A DNA stretch of 64,000 nucleotides from Pseudomonadota bacterium (GTDB taxonomy: Bacteria; Pseudomonadota; Alphaproteobacteria; Puniceispirillales; Marisalimonadaceae). Positions 1 to 8,525 of this stretch are shown piece after piece. The translations under genes and the position numbers were made by a program. The DNA lies in NCBI GenBank assembly GCA_028382005.1, contig JAOESH010000001.1:224798-288797 (forward strand). The letters run 5' to 3'. The notes under the pieces are model-generated. The model did no database searches. It had not been told where the DNA came from and was given only the letters and a program-made list of their open reading frames with translations. Each line of letters opens with the position of its first letter. The first letter of the stretch is position 1.

Positions 1-497
1 GTTGGTTCATCAAGTAAAAGCAAATTAGGATTAACCATCAAAGCTCTAGCCATGGACAATCTTTGTTTTTCTCCACCAGAAAGCAATCTGGCAGGTTTTT
101 TTTCATAACCTTCTAATCCAACTTTATTTAAGATATTTTTAAGTAATCGATTACTTTCTTTGTTACGTAAATTTGAGACAAATTGCATGTTAGCCATAAC
201 AGTTCTTCTCAACAAAACTGGCGTTTGGAAGACCATAGCTTGTTGCTCTCTAATTTCTTGGTTATTTTCCATTAAATTAAAAGTTAATCTTCCACTTTGA
301 ACAGAAACTAATCCGTTTATAGTTTGTAAAAAAATACTTTTACCAGCTCCATTTGGCCCTAAAATTGCAGTTATTGAATTACTTTTAATTTTGCAGTTTA
401 TTTTATCTAAAATTATTTTTTGGCCCACAACAACTGATAAATTAGTGAGTTGTATTGGGGTCAAATTTTGTGCGTATTCAAAGACTTTTTTAGACAT
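1..497 (-). CDS. tupC: Tungstate-type ABC transporter ATP-binding protein (3' part missing)
   Basis: ATPase subunit of an oxyanion ABC importer, acting on the inner face of the membrane with the permease encoded just upstream. The frame runs from an ATG at 497 to the window edge, so about 165 N-terminal residues are visible. Walker A GPNGAGKS (residues 47-54), signature LSGGEKQR (139-146) and Walker B LLLLDEP (159-165) are intact. The start overlaps the last 8 bases of the permease gene, which suggests coupled translation. Substrate is inferred from the neighbouring TupA-like protein and from the formate dehydrogenase and Mo/W-cofactor genes later in the window; molybdate or another anion remains possible. 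Confidence 0.85.
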   Translation of the reverse strand, partial: MSKKVFEYAQNLTPIQLTNLSVVVGQKIILDKINCKIKSNSITAILGPNGAGKSIFLQTINGLVSVQSGRLTFNLMENNQEIREQQAMVFQTPVLLRRTVMANMQFVSNLRNKESNRLLKNILNKVGLEGYEKKPARLLSGGEKQRLSMARALMVNPNLLLLDEP

Positions 498-1197
498 ACA
501 TTCTCTGCTTAGCTCTAATTTTTAAACGTATTAAAATAAAATTCGTAAATAAGGCTATAGAAAGAAGTATAATTCCTAAAGCCAAAGCGAGTGATAAATT
601 ACCCTTAGAAGTTTCTAAAGCTATTGTTGTCGTCATCACTCTTGTTAAATGATCAATATTTCCACCTACTATAATAACCGCACCAACCTCTGATATTGCC
701 CTACCAAATCCTGCTAACATAACTGTTAATATTAAATATCTAGCTTCAAAAAGATAAGCGATGACAGCCTTGTGAGGAGGCACAACTAAAGAATAAAAAA
801 GTAATTTATATTCTTGATGGATCTCTTCTATGGTTTGGGCAGTCAATGATACTATAATCGGTATGATAAGTATCATCTGCGCTATTATCATTGCTGTAGG
901 TGTGTATAAAATTCCTAACCACCCGAAAGGTCCTGATCTTGAAATTAATAAATATACAATTAGCCCAACAACTACTGGTGGAAGTCCCATCATAGTATTA
1001 AAAAAAATTAATGTAATGTCCTTTCCCCAAAAATTTTTGATAGCCAAAAAAGTTCCCAAGGGTAACCCTATTAAAGAAGAAAAAAATAATGATAAGCAAC
1101 TAACCTTGAGTGAAAGTAACAATATTTCGTATAAATCAGTATTAAAAGTAGATACTAACTCAATTGATTGTTTGAAAGCTTCAAATAAAATATTCAT
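490..1197 (-). CDS. tupB: Tungstate-type ABC transporter permease
   Basis: Inner-membrane channel subunit of the tungstate/molybdate-type importer, 235 residues, the usual size for TupB. It is strongly hydrophobic with about five to six membrane segments. The stretch around residues 165-185 (GFGRAISEVGAVIIVGGN) is the EAA-type loop that docks onto the ATPase. It is transcribed leftward with tupC, and tupA lies divergently on the other strand. The tungstate call rests on the close resemblance of the loop and of the adjacent binding protein to TupAB; a molybdate permease (ModB) is usually arranged modABC on one strand. Confidence 0.85.
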   Translation of the reverse strand: MNILFEAFKQSIELVSTFNTDLYEILLLSLKVSCLSLFFSSLIGLPLGTFLAIKNFWGKDITLIFFNTMMGLPPVVVGLIVYLLISRSGPFGWLGILYTPTAMIIAQMILIIPIIVSLTAQTIEEIHQEYKLLFYSLVVPPHKAVIAYLFEARYLILTVMLAGFGRAISEVGAVIIVGGNIDHLTRVMTTTIALETSKGNLSLALALGIILLSIALFTNFILIRLKIRAKQRMYV

Positions 1198-1237
1198 ATA
1201 AATCTTGATTAATTATGTTTATATATGCAATATTATG

Positions 1238-1257
1238 TGTAATTTACATAAATTACA
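1238..1257. promoter_or_regulatory. Perfect 20-nt dyad in the tupA/tupBC divergent promoter region
   Basis: TGTAATTT, spacer ACAT, AAATTACA form a perfect inverted repeat 26 bases upstream of the tupA start and 41 bases upstream of the tupB start. Its place between divergently transcribed transport genes makes it a candidate operator for both, probably for a metal-oxyanion regulator. The binding protein is unknown; the two regulators at 10760-12080 are candidates. Confidence 0.5.
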
Positions 1258-1282
1258 ACTTTTTTATGATTTTGGAAACTTT

Positions 1283-2089
1283 ATGTTTAAAATATACCCT
1301 TTAATTTTATGTTTAGTTATTTTCGCTAAGCCATCCCTGGCAGATAATTCTATTGTCGTTCAATCCACCACTTCTACTTATAACTCTGGTTTTTACGACT
1401 ATATTCTTCCCTTGATGAAATCAGAGACGAATATAATGGCCCATGTTGTTTCAGTTGGTACTGGAGCCGCCCTTAAAAACGCTGCCAACTGTGATGGCGA
1501 TGTCATCATAGTTCACGCAAAGAATAGAGAATTAGAATTTGTTAAAAATGGAAACGGAGTAAATCGTCAAAATTTAATGTATAATGATTTTGTTATTATT
1601 GGCTCCAAACGAAATCCTGCCAAAATAAACATTAGCGACGATCCAATAAAAGCATTTAGTAAAATATACAATTCATCATCTGTTTTTGTTTCTAGAGGAG
1701 ACGATTCAGGAACGCATTTCAAAGAAATGAGTATATGGAGAAAAGCTAATCTAGACCCAACTCAATTTTCAGGAGGTTGGTATAGAGAAACAGGCTCTGG
1801 AATGGGAACCACTTTAAACTTAGCTAACGGAATGGAAGCCTACACATTAACGGATAGAGCTTCGTGGATAAAATTTAATAATAAAAAAAACTTAGATGTC
1901 ATAGCAGAAAAGGATAAATTGTTATTTAATCAATATGGGATAACCATGGTAAATCCTTTAAAATGCCCTAATGTTAGACTCAAAAACACAAAAATTTTTA
2001 TAAATTGGCTATTATCTGAAAAAGGACAAAAAGCTATTAAAAATTTCAAAATAAAAGGGCAACAATTATTTTTTCCAAATGCAAATTAA
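1283..2089 (+). CDS. tupA: Tungstate-binding periplasmic protein
   Basis: Periplasmic binding protein that captures tungstate (or molybdate) for the divergent TupBC complex. I place the start at the ATG at 1283 rather than the upstream in-frame start at 1205, because it opens a clean signal peptide (MFKIYPLILCLVIFAKPSLA) followed directly by the mature domain. The early VQSTTSTYNSG and the central SRGDDSGTHFKEMSIW are the oxyanion-binding signatures of the TupA/WtpA-type family. At 268 residues it has the usual length. It ends inside the stop region of the convergent Lrp-type gene (4-base overlap). Confidence 0.87.
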   Translation: MFKIYPLILCLVIFAKPSLADNSIVVQSTTSTYNSGFYDYILPLMKSETNIMAHVVSVGTGAALKNAANCDGDVIIVHAKNRELEFVKNGNGVNRQNLMYNDFVIIGSKRNPAKINISDDPIKAFSKIYNSSSVFVSRGDDSGTHFKEMSIWRKANLDPTQFSGGWYRETGSGMGTTLNLANGMEAYTLTDRASWIKFNNKKNLDVIAEKDKLLFNQYGITMVNPLKCPNVRLKNTKIFINWLLSEKGQKAIKNFKIKGQQLFFPNAN

Positions 2090-2559
2090 GCCTTGCTGCA
2101 TTGCTTCAATGGCAAAATGTGAGAATGTTTCATTTCTTGGAGAGAAATACTTGAAGACATTTTTGTAAACTCAAGTTCTCCAATCAATTTTTGTTGAAAA
2201 AAATCATAATCTTCAATACTGGGAGCAACAATTTTTAACAAGTAATCAGAATCTGATCCAGTTAACCTGTGCGTTTCAATTATTTCATCATGTTTATCTA
2301 TGATGCTTTGAAAATTAGAAATCCAATCCTTAGAATGATGGCTAACCCTAATGGATAGAAATACTACTATAGGTAGATTGATAGCTTTTCTATTAAGAAC
2401 AATAGTTCTTGCTGAAATAACTCCCCCTTCTTCCATTTTTTTTATTCTATTCCAGCACGGTGTTGGAGACACACCTACTCTCTTTGAAATCTCTGATAAA
2501 GGAAGGCCAGCATTTTTTTGAATAACTGTTAAAATTTTTTGATCTATGTTATCTATCAC
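2086..2559 (-). CDS. Lrp/AsnC family transcriptional regulator
   Basis: DNA-binding regulator of 157 residues. The N-terminal winged helix (about residues 2-60, with PLSEISKRVGVSPTPCWNRI as the helix-turn-helix) is followed by an RAM/AsnC ligand domain with the RLTGSDSDYLLKI motif. Such proteins form octamers and sense amino acids or related metabolites. It is a single gene, convergent with tupA and separated from the sugar-acid locus by about 130 AT-rich bases with no other gene. The target is unknown. Confidence 0.88.
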   Translation of the reverse strand: MIDNIDQKILTVIQKNAGLPLSEISKRVGVSPTPCWNRIKKMEEGGVISARTIVLNRKAINLPIVVFLSIRVSHHSKDWISNFQSIIDKHDEIIETHRLTGSDSDYLLKIVAPSIEDYDFFQQKLIGELEFTKMSSSISLQEMKHSHILPLKQCSKA

Positions 2560-2693
2560 AATTGCCTCATTTAGAAAATTATTCTTTTTTTTTAATATAT
2601 ATAGAACTATTTAATAAAATCAATTAAATTTTATAAAATAAAAAGAAAAATTATCTTTTTAAAAATAAAAAATAAGTCAAATACAGGATAATA

Positions 2694-3464
2694 TCATAAG
2701 GATGCTGTAATTCCACCATCAACGTAAAGTGTGTGTCCGTTGACAAAATTAGAAGCACTTGAACTTAAAAAAATACTGGCGCCTACAAGCTCCTCTACTT
2801 CTCCCCATCTACCAGCAGGAGTTCTTTTCTTAAGCCATGTTGTAAATTCGTTGTCTGAGACAAGAGCAGAATTAAGTGGTGTATCAAAATAACCTGGAGC
2901 TATAGCATTGCATTGAAGACCATATCTAGCCCAATCTGTAGCCATGCCTTTGGTTAAATTGCCAACAGCTCCTTTAGTTGCTGTATATGGAGCAATTCCC
3001 GGTCTAGCTAATAAGGTTTGGGCACTTGCTATATTAATAATTTTTCCTGATCCTCTTTTGATCATATGTTTAGCGATTACTTGACTAACATTAAATACTG
3101 AAGAAACATTCGTTCTTAATAATTGCTCAAACATTTCAGGAGGGAAGTCTTCAAGCGGCGTCCTATGTTGCATTCCAGCGTTGTTTATTAAAATATCTAT
3201 TGCTCCAAATTGATCTTCAAAGTTATTTACTGCCTCTTTTGTTTCATCATAATTAGTGACATCAAAAGATAATTGAAATAGTTTTCTATCTACTTTAAGT
3301 TTGTCCGCAGATTTATCTAATTTCTCTTTATTTCTGCCATTTAAGATAATTTCTGCTCCTGCTTCGTATAAACCCTTGGCTAATGCATATCCTATTCCTT
3401 GAGATGAACCCGTGATAAGCGCCCTTTTTCCTTTTAGGTTAAATAACTCGATGCCAATAGCCAT
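2694..3464 (-). CDS. SDR oxidoreductase, gluconate 5-dehydrogenase-like
   Basis: Cytosolic NAD(P)-dependent short-chain dehydrogenase. The cofactor motif GSSQGIG near the N terminus, NNAG in the middle and the catalytic YTATK are all present. Overall it resembles gluconate 5-dehydrogenase/IdnO, which interconverts 5-ketogluconate and gluconate. The ATG at 3464 is preferred because GGAG lies 6 bases upstream; the in-frame TTG at 3476 overlaps that ribosome-binding site. It is divergent from the idonate-dehydrogenase-like gene, so the pair probably handles one sugar acid. Exact substrate is not readable; other 2-keto or sugar substrates are possible. Confidence 0.75.
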   Translation of the reverse strand: MAIGIELFNLKGKRALITGSSQGIGYALAKGLYEAGAEIILNGRNKEKLDKSADKLKVDRKLFQLSFDVTNYDETKEAVNNFEDQFGAIDILINNAGMQHRTPLEDFPPEMFEQLLRTNVSSVFNVSQVIAKHMIKRGSGKIINIASAQTLLARPGIAPYTATKGAVGNLTKGMATDWARYGLQCNAIAPGYFDTPLNSALVSDNEFTTWLKKRTPAGRWGEVEELVGASIFLSSSASNFVNGHTLYVDGGITASL

Positions 3465-3527
3465 AGTATTCTCCAATATCTATAAAGGTAAAACATATAT
3501 AAATAATAAAAATATTGCTAATTATCT

Positions 3528-3546
3528 TTCAAAAATTTAGTTTGAA
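3528..3546. promoter_or_regulatory. Small dyad between the divergent dehydrogenase genes
   Basis: TTCAAA and TTTGAA are separated by 7 bases, between the SDR gene and the zinc dehydrogenase gene. It could be an operator for a sugar-acid regulator, but short AT-rich dyads arise easily by chance here. Confidence 0.2.
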
Positions 3547-3571
3547 TCATTGTTTTTTATAGGAGATATTT

Positions 3572-4603
3572 GTGAAAGCTTTAAAAATTCATGGAGCAAT
3601 GGACTTAAGAATTGAGGATTTTCATTTAGAAGAATTAACTCCTAATCAAGTTCAAATCTCTGTGGCAATGGGTGGTATATGCGGAACTGATCTTCATTAT
3701 TATAAACATGGTGGCTTTGGTCAAATAAAGTTAAGGGAGCCGATGGTTCTTGGTCATGAAGTTTCTGGGCATATTTCTAAATTAGGATCAAAAGTAACTA
3801 ATTTAGCTATTGGACAATTAGTTTCAGTATCTCCTTCAAGGCCATGCAACAATTGTGAATTTTGCCTAAAAGGGTCCCAAAATCATTGTTTGAACATGCA
3901 ATTTTATGGTTCTGCAATGCCCTTCCCTCACATTCAAGGAGCATTTAGAGAAACGCTTATTGCTGAAGATTATCAGTGTATTCCTGCTGATGGTTTATCA
4001 GCGGGAGAAGCTGCAATGGCTGAACCTCTTGCAGTATGTCTTCATGCAATCAATCAAGCTGGAAATATTTTTGGTAAGAAAATCCTAATAACTGGATCTG
4101 GGCCAATTGGAACATTATGCGTGTTATCAGCAAGAAGAGCTGGAGCAGAAAAAATAGTTGTTACAGATATTTCTGATAACGTTCTAGATTTTTCAAATTC
4201 TGTTGGCGCAGACATGATAATTAACACTTTAACAAATTATGATCAATTAGAGCAATTTCAAGTTGGGAAAGGGGCGTTTGATTTTGCTATAGAATGTTCT
4301 GGCTCTGCTTCTGGAATAAATGATGCTATTAAGTCCCTCAAACCTAAAGGTACTTTAATACAACTAGGGCTGGGCGGAGATATTTTAATGCCTTTAGTTG
4401 CTGTTACAACAAAAGAATTAAATATCAAAGGATCCTTTAGGTTTCACTCCGAATTCCAGTTAGCTGTAAAAATGATGCAAAAAAAGCTAATTGACGTTAA
4501 TCCACTAATTACACACAAAATCCCTTTTAAAGATGCCGAAAAAGGATTCCATATAGCAATGGACGAAAAAGAAAATAGTATGAAGGTTCATTTAGCATTC
4601 TAA
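3572..4603 (+). CDS. Zinc alcohol dehydrogenase, L-idonate 5-dehydrogenase-like
   Basis: Medium-chain zinc dehydrogenase of 343 residues, probably oxidising a sugar acid or polyol with NAD(P). Catalytic zinc ligands Cys37 and His62-Glu63 (LGHEVSG) and the structural zinc cysteines 92, 95, 98 and 106 are all present. The nucleotide-binding loop ITGSGPIG sits near residue 173. It starts with GTG at 3572, set by AGGAG at 3561-3565. The gene leads into a TRAP transporter operon. L-idonate 5-dehydrogenase is the closest type I recognise, and the adjacent IdnO-like SDR supports it; sorbitol or threonine dehydrogenase types are less likely. Confidence 0.75.
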   Translation: MKALKIHGAMDLRIEDFHLEELTPNQVQISVAMGGICGTDLHYYKHGGFGQIKLREPMVLGHEVSGHISKLGSKVTNLAIGQLVSVSPSRPCNNCEFCLKGSQNHCLNMQFYGSAMPFPHIQGAFRETLIAEDYQCIPADGLSAGEAAMAEPLAVCLHAINQAGNIFGKKILITGSGPIGTLCVLSARRAGAEKIVVTDISDNVLDFSNSVGADMIINTLTNYDQLEQFQVGKGAFDFAIECSGSASGINDAIKSLKPKGTLIQLGLGGDILMPLVAVTTKELNIKGSFRFHSEFQLAVKMMQKKLIDVNPLITHKIPFKDAEKGFHIAMDEKENSMKVHLAF

Positions 4604-4686
4604 TATCTAGCTAAACAGTTAAAATTTGACTTTTGATATAGTTAATAAATTAATTAAACATTGACACTTCCATTCAATTAACCGCA

Positions 4687-4712
4687 CCATTGGATAAATA
4701 AAAATTCAATGG
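4687..4712 (+). promoter_or_regulatory. Hairpin overlapping the dctP ribosome-binding site
   Basis: CCATTG (4687-4692) can pair with CAATGG (4707-4712), covering the first half of the GGAG ribosome-binding site (4711-4714) of the TRAP binding-protein gene. A second CCATT at about 4670 is an alternative partner, so two mutually exclusive folds exist. This is a possible translation switch; function is inferred only. Confidence 0.3.
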
Positions 4713-4721
4713 AGATTTTAA

Positions 4722-5708
4722 ATGAAAAAATTTAAGAAAATAATGTTAGGTATTTCAGCTATGGCCGTTGCCTCAACAATATCTGTAGCATCTGTAGCTG
4801 AAGAATGGCGTGGATGGAATATTCACAAGCCAGGTTACCCAAATACGGTAGCAATGGATAAATTTGCTGAACTTTTAAAACAAAAAACAGGAGGAGAGAT
4901 TACTCTCAAGATGTTTCATTCAGGTGTTTTAGGAAATCAGCCTGATGCTATTGAACAAGTTAGAGTGGGCGGACTTGCAATTGGAAACTTCAATCTTGGC
5001 CCTATAGGTCCAATGGCTGCAGAAGCAAATGTAGTATCTTTGCCTTTTATATTTAAAGACATGGGACATATGCATAGAGCTTTAGATGGAGCTGCAGGAG
5101 ATAAAATCAGCGCAGGAATGGCTAAAATTGGTATAATAGCTCTAGCTTGGTATGACTCGGGGGCTCGTTCATTTTATAACTCCAAAAAACCTATTATGAA
5201 ACCTTCTGATGTAAAAGGCTTAAAAGTAAGAGTAATGAATAATGATCTTTATTCTGGAATGATTTCTGCTTTAGGAGGTAATCCTTCGCCTATGGCTTTT
5301 TCAGAGGTTTTCCAATCACTAAAGACAGGCGTAGTTGACGGTGCTGAAAATAATTGGCCTTCTTATGAATCAACCGGTCATTTTGAAGTAGCTAAATACT
5401 ACTCACTATCCCAACATTTAATTATACCTGAGTGTGTTTGTATTAACGATAAAGTTTACAACAACTTATCAGCTAAAAATCAAAAAGCTGTAAAGGACGC
5501 TGCACGTGAATCAGCGGAATTACAAAGAGCTTTATGGGAAAAAAGGGCTATTTCAAGTCGTGATAAAGTAATGAAAGCCGGAGTTAAATTCAATGAAATT
5601 CCAAATAAACAAGCTTTTATGGATGCCATGAAACCGGTACACACAAAATATTTATCAGCAAACCCTAATTTAGTACCATTAGTAAATCTAATTAAAAACA
5701 CTAAATAA
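4722..5708 (+). CDS. dctP: TRAP transporter substrate-binding protein (DctP family)
   Basis: Periplasmic binding protein of a TRAP transporter, 328 residues with a clear N-terminal signal peptide (to about residue 26, SVAEEWRGWN). The family arginine in the GLKVRVMNND region, which salt-bridges an acid group on the ligand, is present, as is the SPMAFSEVFQSLKTGVVDGAENN stretch typical of DctP (here cut by one insertion-free read). It precedes dctQ and dctM in one operon, and the neighbours act on sugar acids, so an aldonate or uronate is the likely ligand. A strong hairpin follows the gene. Confidence 0.88.
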   Translation: MKKFKKIMLGISAMAVASTISVASVAEEWRGWNIHKPGYPNTVAMDKFAELLKQKTGGEITLKMFHSGVLGNQPDAIEQVRVGGLAIGNFNLGPIGPMAAEANVVSLPFIFKDMGHMHRALDGAAGDKISAGMAKIGIIALAWYDSGARSFYNSKKPIMKPSDVKGLKVRVMNNDLYSGMISALGGNPSPMAFSEVFQSLKTGVVDGAENNWPSYESTGHFEVAKYYSLSQHLIIPECVCINDKVYNNLSAKNQKAVKDAARESAELQRALWEKRAISSRDKVMKAGVKFNEIPNKQAFMDAMKPVHTKYLSANPNLVPLVNLIKNTK

Positions 5709-5717
5709 CTATTAAAG

Positions 5718-5750
5718 TTTTGTGGCCATATAATATGTGTGGCCACAAAA
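5718..5750 (+). promoter_or_regulatory. 11-bp hairpin between dctP and dctQ
   Basis: TTTTGTGGCCA pairs perfectly with TGGCCACAAAA across an 11-base loop. There is no proper T-run, so it is more likely a messenger-stabilising or partial-termination hairpin that keeps binding-protein levels above permease levels. A comparable hairpin lies at the same place in the second TRAP operon (42920-42949). Confidence 0.6.
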
Positions 5751-5761
5751 TTTATTAAGTT

Positions 5762-6295
5762 ATGCGGAGACTAATTATAAATAAAATTTCTGCTAAATTA
5801 ATAAATAATTACACCAACTTTTTAGACAAAGTTGCTTATCTATGTAATATTATCACTGGATTAGCTTTAGTTATAATGACAGTAATTTTTAGTTGGTTAG
5901 TTTATGGAAGATATGTATTAAATTCTACTCCAACTTGGGTAGAGCAAGTTTCTCTTTTACTTGTAGTTCTAATTGGCTTTTTAGGTGCGGCTATTGGCAT
6001 TCATAAAAAAACTCATTTGGGTGTTACGTACTTTAGAGACAGAATGCCTAGATTTTTACAAATCACTTTTGATTTGATAACTCACTTAATGCTTATAATA
6101 TTTGGTTACGTTATGATGGTTTATAGTTATAAATTAGCCGTCTTTAAATGGACTACCCAAATACCCTTAATTCACATTCCAGAAGGACTTCGTGCGGTTC
6201 CTATAATGATTTGTGGAGCTCTAATTTTACTTTTTTCAATTGGTCACATCTTAAATTACAAGAATAAAATTACTGATAACAACAATTCTGAGTAA
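5762..6295 (+). CDS. dctQ: TRAP transporter small permease (DctQ family)
   Basis: Small inner-membrane subunit, 177 residues with four predicted membrane segments (about residues 25-47, 58-77, 95-120, 137-158). The ATPTWVEQVSLLL-like stretch (here TPTWVEQVSLLLVVLIGF) is the characteristic DctQ motif after the first helix. It lies between dctP and dctM, 9 bases before dctM, and pairs with it to form the sodium-coupled channel for the periplasmic binding protein. Confidence 0.85.
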   Translation: MRRLIINKISAKLINNYTNFLDKVAYLCNIITGLALVIMTVIFSWLVYGRYVLNSTPTWVEQVSLLLVVLIGFLGAAIGIHKKTHLGVTYFRDRMPRFLQITFDLITHLMLIIFGYVMMVYSYKLAVFKWTTQIPLIHIPEGLRAVPIMICGALILLFSIGHILNYKNKITDNNNSE

Positions 6296-6304
6296 GGAAA
6301 AAAA

Positions 6305-7588
6305 ATGGGCCTATTAATAATGATGGGAATTTTTGCATTTGGAGTAATTATTGGTGTTCCTGTTGCCTTTGCTCTGGGCATTGGCGCAGTTTCCGCTTTC
6401 TACTTTGAAGGACTACCTCTAATTATTGCTTTTCAAAGAATTATATCAGGGATTAATGTTTTTTCTCTACTTGCTATTCCCTTTTTCATCTTTGCTGGTG
6501 AATTAATGTTTCATGGAGGAATTGCAGTAAGGTTAGTTAGATTGGCTTCTTCTGCAGTTGGAGCAATAAGAGGCGGGCTTGGAGTAGTTAACGTTTTTGC
6601 TTCAATGCTTTTTGGAGGAATTTCAGGATCCGCTGTTGCAGATGTATCTGCACTAGGATCAATTCTAATACCTGTTATGAAAGAAAAAGGTTACGATGAA
6701 GATTACGCAGTCAATGTAACTGTCACTTCGTCTATAGCAGGCATTATGATACCTCCAAGTCATAATATGATCTTATATGCTGTTGCAACGGGTGGAGGTG
6801 TATCTATTACACAATTATTTCTCTCTGGAATAATTCCAGGTGTAGTAATGTGTATTTGTTTAGCATTGGTTGCTTATCTTGTAGCGGTAAAAAGAGGGTA
6901 TAAGTCAGAGGTGTTTCCCGGTTATTATGCTCTATTTTTACATTTTGTAACTGCTTTACCAGGTCTTTTTACTGCCGTTATAATAGTGGGAGGTGTTTTA
7001 TCAGGTATATTTACAGTGACCGAATCTGGAGCTTTTGGGACTCTTTATGCATTTCTTGTTACCATATTTGTATATAGGGCACTTACATGGAAAAACTTTA
7101 AAATTGCTGTTGTTAATTCTGTTAAGACAACATCTATGGTAATGATACTCGTTGCTAGTGCTTCAGCTTTTGGTTATATGCTTACCTTTTACCAAGTTCC
7201 ATCCCAAATGATCACGTTTATGAATGGTATTTCAAGTAACCCTATTATTATTCTATTAATGATTAATATAATGTTGTTAATTTTAGGGATGATTATGGAT
7301 ATGGCAGCATTAATTCTAATTTGCACTCCTATTTTTCTTCCATTAGCAATTTCTCTTGGCATGGACCCTTTACAATTTGGAATGATTTTAATGATGAATT
7401 TAGGACTTGGCCTTTGCACTCCACCAGTGGGAGCTTGCTTGTTCGTAGGATGTGCAATAGGCAAAGTTCCTATTGAAAGAGTCGTTAAAACAATTTGGCC
7501 ATTTTATTTTGCTATTTTTAGTGCACTTATGCTTACTACTTTTATTCCTGCTATTTCTTTAACTTTACCAAATCTAATAGGCAGCTAA
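6305..7588 (+). CDS. dctM: TRAP transporter large permease (DctM family)
   Basis: Large transport subunit of 427 residues with about twelve to thirteen membrane segments. The motifs LLAIPFFIFAGELM and GGISGSAVADVSALGSI (the first scoop-like re-entrant hairpin) and the C-terminal GLGLCTPPVGACLF are hallmarks of DctM. It moves the substrate with sodium ions. It is the last TRAP gene of the operon, followed after 35 bases by the lactonase gene on the same strand, which links transport to sugar-acid metabolism. Confidence 0.9.
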   Translation: MGLLIMMGIFAFGVIIGVPVAFALGIGAVSAFYFEGLPLIIAFQRIISGINVFSLLAIPFFIFAGELMFHGGIAVRLVRLASSAVGAIRGGLGVVNVFASMLFGGISGSAVADVSALGSILIPVMKEKGYDEDYAVNVTVTSSIAGIMIPPSHNMILYAVATGGGVSITQLFLSGIIPGVVMCICLALVAYLVAVKRGYKSEVFPGYYALFLHFVTALPGLFTAVIIVGGVLSGIFTVTESGAFGTLYAFLVTIFVYRALTWKNFKIAVVNSVKTTSMVMILVASASAFGYMLTFYQVPSQMITFMNGISSNPIIILLMINIMLLILGMIMDMAALILICTPIFLPLAISLGMDPLQFGMILMMNLGLGLCTPPVGACLFVGCAIGKVPIERVVKTIWPFYFAIFSALMLTTFIPAISLTLPNLIGS

Positions 7589-7623
7589 GACAATATATAT
7601 TCTAATTTATTGAGGATGATAAG

Positions 7624-8523
7624 TTGAATAACATAAAAATTGATTGTGTTTTAGATGCTAAAGCAAATCTTGGAGAAGGTGCAATTTGGTCTGTGAAAGA
7701 CCAAATGCTCTATTGGGTAGATATTAATAAAGGTCTCTTATGCAAGTTTAATCCTGAAAATGGCAAGAATATATCCTTTGATTTTAAAAAACCTATTGGT
7801 TGCTTTGCATTAAAAAGTAACCTAAACGTTATTTTGGCTCTAACTGATGGCTTTTTTGAATTTGATCAAATTAAGAAAACAAAAATTTTAATAGATAACA
7901 CAGAAAGTAATATTTTAGAGAATAGATTCAACGACGGAACAGTAGATTATAACGGCCGTTTCTATGCAGGAACAATGGCTATTAATGGTTCTAATATAAA
8001 TGAAAGTGCAAAAGGTAGTCTTTATTGCCTTGAACCTTCCGGAAGAGTTAACAAAACTATGGGTGGGTTTTATACTGTTAACGGTTTGGCATTTTCACCT
8101 GATTACAAAACTGCATACGTATCAGATAGTGCTTACTGGATTAGAACGATTTGGGCATATGACTATGATTTAATTGACGGTATTTGGAGTAATAAGCGTA
8201 CTTTTTTTGATACAAAAAATGTTGCTGGCCGTCCAGATGGAGGCTGCATTGATGCCGATGGATGCTATTGGATGGCTGGAGTTTCTGGTTGGGAATTACT
8301 AAGAATTACACCACAAGGAAAAGTAGATATGACTATAAAAATGCCAATTGAAAAGCCAACTAAAATTGCATTTGGTGGCTCAAAGCTGGATACAATATAT
8401 GTTACATCTATAGGCCAAGAAAATATAACAAAGGGCACTGAAAAACAACAACCCAATGCGGGAGGTCTTTTTGCTTTTTATATTCCAGGGGTAAAAGGAA
8501 TTCAATTTCCTTGTTATGGATAA
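7624..8523 (+). CDS. SMP-30/gluconolactonase family protein
   Basis: Six-bladed beta-propeller lactonase that hydrolyses sugar lactones to aldonates in the cytosol, using one divalent metal ion. The family signatures are LGEGAIWSVKDQMLYWVDI at the N terminus, NRFNDGTVDYNGRFYAGTM in the middle, and VNGLAFSPDYKTAYVSDS and GRPDGGCIDADGCYW later; the Glu, Asn and Asp metal ligands fall in these. It starts with TTG at 7624, with a GAGGAT ribosome-binding site at 7611-7616. It is the final gene of the transporter operon, 299 residues, full length. Sugar specificity is not readable. Confidence 0.82.
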   Translation: MNNIKIDCVLDAKANLGEGAIWSVKDQMLYWVDINKGLLCKFNPENGKNISFDFKKPIGCFALKSNLNVILALTDGFFEFDQIKKTKILIDNTESNILENRFNDGTVDYNGRFYAGTMAINGSNINESAKGSLYCLEPSGRVNKTMGGFYTVNGLAFSPDYKTAYVSDSAYWIRTIWAYDYDLIDGIWSNKRTFFDTKNVAGRPDGGCIDADGCYWMAGVSGWELLRITPQGKVDMTIKMPIEKPTKIAFGGSKLDTIYVTSIGQENITKGTEKQQPNAGGLFAFYIPGVKGIQFPCYG

Positions 8524-8525
8524 AG

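Noticed and set aside
830-1201. Plus-strand ORF opposite tupB
   Set aside because: It lies fully inside the convincing permease gene, has no family features, and is a shadow frame.
4660-4714. SAM-II-like riboswitch before dctP (TTAACCG and GATAAAT present)
   Set aside because: The GCTAAAAAGGG-type 3' strand is missing and a SAM switch makes no sense for a sugar-acid transporter.
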